In this document: positions 14,446 through 18,353 of the stretch, piece by piece
Numbering within the stretch: the stretch's first letter is position 1
How the letters are laid out: the number at the start of each line of letters is the position of its first letter
Assembly (NCBI GenBank): GCA_902493615.1
Contig: CABUQK010000027.1
Span: 1 to 18,353, forward strand
Direction: 5' to 3'
Length of the DNA: 18,353 bases
Origin: an uncultured Collinsella sp.
GTDB taxonomy: Bacteria > Actinomycetota > Coriobacteriia > Coriobacteriales > Coriobacteriaceae
Made by a program: the position numbers and the translations under genes
Notes under the pieces: generated by a model
What the model was told of the DNA's origin: nothing
Databases searched by the model: none
Seen by the model: only the letters and a program-made list of their open reading frames with translations

Positions 14446-16071
14446 ATGAACGTCCGTACGGACGGCGATATTGCCGATAGCTTTTGGTGGCGGCGCACAA
14501 CGCTGACGCGCCGCACTCCTCTGTATGACGCCTGCGTATCGGTGGGGCTGCTGGTCGCGGCGACGATTGTGGGCGCGCTGCTCGACCATCCGGGTCTCGC
14601 GCCGAGCATCATGATCGTCTATGTGTTCGCCGTTCAGCTGTGCGCATTCTTTACCTGGAGTCGCCTGTATTGCTTGCTGAGCTCGGCTGCCGCCGTGGCG
14701 CTCTACAACTTCTTGTTTGTCGACCCGCGCTACTCGCTGTCGCTTATCGACCGCGGCTATCCCGGCATGTTCTTCATCATGTTCGTGGTCTCGCTTGTGT
14801 CGAGCTCGATTGCGTTGGCCCTGCGCCGCGCCTTGGCACAGGCTGCCGCCAGCGACCGCCGCACGCATATGGTGCTCGAGACCAACCGCATGCTGCAGCG
14901 CTGCGCCGACGAGCAGCAGATCGTTCACGCCATGGCCACGCAGCTGGCGCGTCTTTCGGACTGCCCGGTCGTGTGGTACAGCGCTGACGCCGAGGGCGAT
15001 GACCTGCTGCCGCGTGCGACATACACGGCCGTGGGCGATGCCGCGCCGGTGCATGAACTGGCGCCGCAGATGCCGCCGCGGCTTTCGGCGTCCGCCTATG
15101 TGGGGACGCCGCTCGATGCCACCTATGGTGGCTCGGCGTTTTATGGCATCTACCTGACGGTTCGCACAGGCGACGGCTTCGCGCGCTCGGGCGACCCCGC
15201 CTCGGTGGTGGGCGTGCTGGCTATCGTTGCCGAGCCCGACGTGCTGACGCACGAGGAGCGGACACTTGCCGATGCCATCGTGAGCGAAGGCGAGCTGGCA
15301 CTCGATCGCGCCCGTGCCATGGAGGCCCGCGAGGAAGCGGCGGTGCTCGCCAAAAACGAACAGCTGCGCGCCAACCTGCTGCGCTCCATCTCGCACGACC
15401 TGCGCACGCCGCTCACCAGTATTTCGGGTAATGCCGACGTGCTGCTCGATCAAGGCTCGACCGGCACCGCGGTGCTCGATGCCCAGACGCGCCGCGGCCT
15501 GCTTCTATCCATTCGCTCGGATGCGCTGTGGCTCAACGCCACCGTCGAGAATCTGCTCGCCATCACCAAGCTCGAGGGTGGCGGCATGCATCTGTCGACA
15601 ACGCTCGAGCTCATGGACGATATCGTCGAGGAGGCGCTGCGCCACGTGAACCCTGCCGTGCGCGAGCACGACCTTAAGGTGGTGGCGTGCGATGAGCCGG
15701 CGCTCGTCAACGTCGATGCGCGCCTGATGGTGCAGCTGGTGGTCAATCTGGTGAACAACGCCATCACCTATACGCCCGCGGGCTCGCATATCATGATTTC
15801 GATTGGCGTCGACGATGGACGCGTGGCGTGCTCGGTGGCCGATGATGGTCCGGGCATCGCACCCGAGGATCGCGAGCGCATCTTTGAGTCGTTCTATACC
15901 GCCAACCATGGCCTGGCCGACAGCCACCGTAGTGTGGGCCTGGGGCTTTCGCTCTGCCGCTCCATTGCGCTGGCGCATGGCGGTAGCATAGAGGTTGCCG
16001 CGGCGGACCCGCACGGCTCGGTCTTTACGATTGAGCTTCCCGTCGCCGATGTTTCGTTTGATAAGGAGTAG
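14446..16071 (+). CDS. KdpD-type sensor histidine kinase, N-terminally short
   Basis: This 541-residue membrane histidine kinase resembles the C-terminal part of KdpD, the potassium/turgor sensor. Several transmembrane helices (about 25-130) form a DUF4118-like unit with the family motif YNFLFVDPRYSL (87-98). A GAF-like domain follows (about 145-290). The HisKA domain carries phospho-acceptor His317 in SISHDLRTPL, and the ATPase domain has N box NLVNN (434-438), G1 DDGPGI (466-471) and G2 GLGLSL (498-503). The classical N-terminal KdpD and Usp-like domains of about 400 residues are absent, and there is no open coding sequence upstream for them. GAGAGGGG gives a ribosome site for ATG 14446. 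The regulator gene starts 4 bp after the stop. Potassium sensing is inferred from the domain type and from kup nearby. Confidence 0.9.
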   Translation: MNVRTDGDIADSFWWRRTTLTRRTPLYDACVSVGLLVAATIVGALLDHPGLAPSIMIVYVFAVQLCAFFTWSRLYCLLSSAAAVALYNFLFVDPRYSLSLIDRGYPGMFFIMFVVSLVSSSIALALRRALAQAAASDRRTHMVLETNRMLQRCADEQQIVHAMATQLARLSDCPVVWYSADAEGDDLLPRATYTAVGDAAPVHELAPQMPPRLSASAYVGTPLDATYGGSAFYGIYLTVRTGDGFARSGDPASVVGVLAIVAEPDVLTHEERTLADAIVSEGELALDRARAMEAREEAAVLAKNEQLRANLLRSISHDLRTPLTSISGNADVLLDQGSTGTAVLDAQTRRGLLLSIRSDALWLNATVENLLAITKLEGGGMHLSTTLELMDDIVEEALRHVNPAVREHDLKVVACDEPALVNVDARLMVQLVVNLVNNAITYTPAGSHIMISIGVDDGRVACSVADDGPGIAPEDRERIFESFYTANHGLADSHRSVGLGLSLCRSIALAHGGSIEVAAADPHGSVFTIELPVADVSFDKE

Positions 16072-16075
16072 CGCC

Positions 16076-16789
16076 GTGCCGAACTCTGCCGTAAAACCGC
16101 TCATCTTGGTCGTTGAGGACGACCCCGCTGTCCGCAACCTTATCGTTGCCGCGCTCGAGGCGCACGGCTTGCGCCATATGGCTGTGGAGACCGCCCATGC
16201 CGCCATCGCCGCCGCCTCGTCGCAGACGCCGAGCATTGTGCTGCTCGATCTGGGCCTGCCCGATATGGACGGCGTCAAGGTGGTGGAGTCGGTGCGCGCA
16301 TGGTCGGGCATGCCGATTATCGTGGTCTCGGCGCGCAGCGAGGATGCGGACAAAATCCGCGCGCTCGATGCCGGTGCCGACGACTATCTGACCAAGCCGT
16401 TTTCGGTCGAGGAGCTGCTCGCGCGTATTCGCACGACGCTCAGGCGCCTTTCGTATGCACAAACGGGCGGTGTTGCCTCCGAGGGCTCGTTCGATACCGG
16501 TGAGCTGCATATCGACTTTGATGCCGGCATTGCCACGATGGATGGCGAGGAGCTGCATCTGACGCCGATTGAGTACAAGCTCCTGTGCCTGCTGGCACAT
16601 AACGCCGACAAGGTACTGACGCACCAGTTTATCCTGCACGAGATTTGGGGCACGGCAACTAAGAGTGACCTGGCGAGCCTGCGTGTCTTTATGGGCACGC
16701 TGCGCAAGAAGATCGAGTCCGACCCCGCGCATCCGCGCTATATCCAGACGCACGTGGGTATCGGTTACCGACTGGTCACCCAAGGCTAG
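16076..16789 (+). CDS. KdpE-type OmpR-family response regulator
   Basis: This 237-residue DNA-binding regulator is the partner of the preceding kinase. The receiver domain (1-120) has acidic pocket Glu14, Asp15 and Asp16, phospho-acceptor Asp58 in LLDLGLPDMDG, Ser85 and Lys107 in LTKPF. A winged-helix OmpR/PhoB output domain follows (about 140-235; TPIEYKLLCLL and the final HVGIGYRL are typical). The start is GTG 16076: AAGGAG (16063-16068) lies 7 nt upstream, inside the kinase's 3' end. Earlier in-frame starts overlap kinase coding sequence. Close coupling (4 bp) implies translation with the kinase. Likely targets are potassium genes, kup being the nearest candidate. kdpFABC is not in this window. 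Confidence 0.93.
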   Translation: MPNSAVKPLILVVEDDPAVRNLIVAALEAHGLRHMAVETAHAAIAAASSQTPSIVLLDLGLPDMDGVKVVESVRAWSGMPIIVVSARSEDADKIRALDAGADDYLTKPFSVEELLARIRTTLRRLSYAQTGGVASEGSFDTGELHIDFDAGIATMDGEELHLTPIEYKLLCLLAHNADKVLTHQFILHEIWGTATKSDLASLRVFMGTLRKKIESDPAHPRYIQTHVGIGYRLVTQG

Positions 16790-16813
16790 ATCGCCGGCCA
16801 CCATCCCAATATG

Positions 16814-16880
16814 AGTTGCGGTGAAATAGTTCCTGTTTAGGCCTTTGCCAGACATTTTTAAGAACTATTCCACCGCAACT
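16814..16880. repeat. 19-bp inverted repeat between convergent genes
   Basis: AGTTGCGGTGAAATAGTTC (16814-16832) pairs with 16862-16880 with one mismatch around a 29-nt spacer. It fills most of the gap between the regulator gene and the convergent rlmKL gene. A five-T run (16855-16859) lies in the loop, not after the stem. It may act as a bidirectional transcription barrier or be another repeated palindrome. Confidence 0.7.
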
Positions 16881-16883
16881 TCG

Positions 16884-18353
16884 TTATTTGCCCTTGGGCT
16901 TGCTGGCGTAGAACTTCTTCTTTTTGGACTTGCCGGCAGGGGAGGGTTTGCTGGCAAAGTTGGACTTGCCGTTGCCGGCCTGCGCGTGCGTGGGTACTGC
17001 CGCACGGGGCTTGCGGGCCTCGGGGTTACGCAGTTCCTCGACGCGCTCGGCAATTTCCTCGGCGCTAAAGCCGACCTCGGCCATGGCGTCCTCGATGGGC
17101 AGGCGGCGCACGATATAGCAATGATGCACCTTCTGGTTGCGTGCGAAATCCTCGGGGATGGTCTGCGCCGTAATGTCCTCCAGCACGACGCCCGCGCGTG
17201 CGAGCTTGCGCGTTTCGGGGCGGAAACCGCGCAGGTTGCAGCTAAAGATGGCGTGCCCGCCCTGTGCGAGCAGGCGAGATACGCCGGCCAAAAGCTCAAC
17301 ATGGTCGCGCTGGACATCCCAGGTGCGGCGGCCCATCTTGGACGAGTTCGAAAACGTGGGCGGGTCGACAAAAATCAGGTCCCAGCGGTTGCGCGTCTGG
17401 CGCTGGTCGCGAATCCAGGCAAGCACGTCGTCGCGCACAAAATGATGCTGCGGACCAACAAAGCCGTTCTGGCGCATATTGCGCTCGGCCCAGTCCAGGT
17501 AGGTGTTCGAGAGGTCGACTGTCACGGTTTCCTCGACGCCGCCGTCGGCCGCATAGCAGGTGGCGGTGCCGGTGTAGGCGAACAGGTTGAGGAAGCGGCG
17601 CGCCTGTTTGGCGTGCTCGCGCACCAGGTTGCGGGTGACGCGGTGATCCAAGAAGATGCCCACATCCAGGTAATCATCAAAGTTGACGGCAAAGGTGAGC
17701 CCGCCTTCTTCGATGAGCGGCAGACGACGGCGCGCGATGTTGGCGCGCTCGCCCGATCCGCCCTTGCCGGCGCCCTGCTTGCCGTACTGCGAGCCGCCGC
17801 GCGAGCGCATGCGGGCCTTGGCGTGCACATGCTCGGCCGGAACATCCAGGATGCGCGGCGCGATGGCCAAGATGTCGAGCATGCGGGCCTGGGCTAGCGC
17901 GGGATCGATGGTCTTAGGCGCGGCGTACTCGGCGATGACGAGCCAGCGGCCCGGCGTCTGCGGGCAGCCCTCGTACAGGTCAATGGCGGCGGAGTAGTCG
18001 GGCAGGTCGGCATCGTAGACGCGGTAGCAGCTCACGCCCTCGCGCTTTGCCCACTTGCGACGCAGACGGGCATTCTTGCGCAAGCGGTTGGCGAACTGCT
18101 CCGACTCGGGGATGAGCACGGACAGCGGCTTGCCGTCGCCCAGGTCGAGCGTGGCAGCAGGTTCGGGCATGGCGGAAGCGGCGGCTTCATCGTTGGTTTC
18201 GTTGGCATCCGTAACCTCGGCCTCGGTACCCGCGCTGGTCGCAGCCTCAAACGCTGCGGCGGCATGGTCGAGCGAAGGCCAGACCTCAATAGCTGCTTCC
18301 TCGTTGTTGGGCATGACGGCAATCGAGCGCTCGGGCTCGGCGTGGAGCGCGCG
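16884..18353 (-). CDS. rlmKL: 23S rRNA methyltransferase RlmKL, C-terminal part
   Basis: The 489 visible residues match the RlmK half of the bifunctional 23S rRNA methyltransferase. In E. coli this protein makes m7G2069 (RlmK) and m2G2445 (RlmL). The conserved start of the RlmK half (FANRLRKNARLRRKWA, then CYRVYDADLPDY) is clear. It is followed by YLDVGIFLDHR, the SAM-binding FLNLFAYTGTATCYA and the active-site loop FVDPPTFSNS. An Ala/Glu/Thr-rich linker of about 50 residues precedes this half and replaces a compact junction. The C-terminus is a basic tail (KSKKKKFYASKPKGK) that probably contacts RNA. An ATG at 18314 could be taken as the start, but the frame stays open to the window edge (RALHAEPERSIAV). 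The gene almost certainly continues into an RlmL/THUMP half outside. It is convergent with the kdpE-like gene. Confidence 0.92.
   Translation of the reverse strand, partial: RALHAEPERSIAVMPNNEEAAIEVWPSLDHAAAAFEAATSAGTEAEVTDANETNDEAAASAMPEPAATLDLGDGKPLSVLIPESEQFANRLRKNARLRRKWAKREGVSCYRVYDADLPDYSAAIDLYEGCPQTPGRWLVIAEYAAPKTIDPALAQARMLDILAIAPRILDVPAEHVHAKARMRSRGGSQYGKQGAGKGGSGERANIARRRLPLIEEGGLTFAVNFDDYLDVGIFLDHRVTRNLVREHAKQARRFLNLFAYTGTATCYAADGGVEETVTVDLSNTYLDWAERNMRQNGFVGPQHHFVRDDVLAWIRDQRQTRNRWDLIFVDPPTFSNSSKMGRRTWDVQRDHVELLAGVSRLLAQGGHAIFSCNLRGFRPETRKLARAGVVLEDITAQTIPEDFARNQKVHHCYIVRRLPIEDAMAEVGFSAEEIAERVEELRNPEARKPRAAVPTHAQAGNGKSNFASKPSPAGKSKKKKFYASKPKGK

Noticed and set aside
12028..15453. 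Long minus-strand open frames opposite kup and the kinase
   Set aside because: The plus-strand frames carry clear family motifs, while these show low-complexity His/Gln/Arg-rich translations and no domain.
14446..16789. Complete classical Kdp system
   Set aside because: The kinase lacks the usual N-terminal domains and no kdpF, kdpA, kdpB or kdpC is in the window, so gene symbols kdpD and kdpE were not assigned.

Overview
This is high-GC, gene-dense bacterial DNA whose intergenic spaces are unusually rich in long inverted repeats. The gene set suggests Coriobacteriia (Actinomycetota), most likely Collinsella or a close relative: a small bacterial SRP RNA, a sortase-anchored coiled-coil protein ending in LANTGD, a heterodimeric ABC exporter, an LtaS-like synthase, a Kup transporter next to a Kdp-type two-component system, and a fused RlmKL methyltransferase. 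The taxon is an inference from gene content and style; no search was run.

Layout. Positions 1-833 hold no convincing protein gene. They contain a 38-bp perfect palindrome (79-116), an SRP RNA gene with a good promoter (about 216-332), a giant nested hairpin with a terminator core (378-480), a second inverted repeat (521-597), a degenerate direct repeat in protein-like register (483-537 and 678-732) and a terminator hairpin (749-788). A minus-strand surface-protein gene follows (834-1831). It is broken by a one-base frameshift just after its signal peptide. Next come two adjacent plus-strand ABC half-transporters (2042-5785) whose motifs predict one degenerate and one competent ATP site. A convergent AAA ATPase/DUF4143 gene (5814-7079) is preceded by four exact-period 23-bp tandem repeats. 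A flavodoxin-like gene (7409-7960) ends in a terminator, followed by two large palindromic elements (8176-8285 and 8372-8504).

The second half starts with a minus-strand LTA-synthase-family gene (8523-10823). Divergent from it is a nitroreductase (11037-11885), then a potassium block: kup (12052-14079), a 64-aa single-TM protein (14140-14334), a strong terminator (14381-14425), a KdpD-type kinase without the classical N-terminal sensor domain (14446-16071), and a KdpE-type regulator (16076-16789). The window closes with the minus-strand RlmK half of an rlmKL gene, which runs off the right edge.

How the genes work together. The ABC pair very probably forms one exporter. Kup, the small membrane protein and the Kdp-like pair look like a local potassium-homeostasis unit; no kdpFABC pump genes are present here. 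The LtaS-like enzyme and the broken LPXTG-type protein belong to the cell envelope. The features most worth follow-up are the kup/small protein/kdpDE arrangement, the 23-bp operator-like array at the ATPase/nuclease-fold gene, the frameshifted adhesin-like gene, and the distinct palindromic elements that fill many of the longer intergenic gaps.
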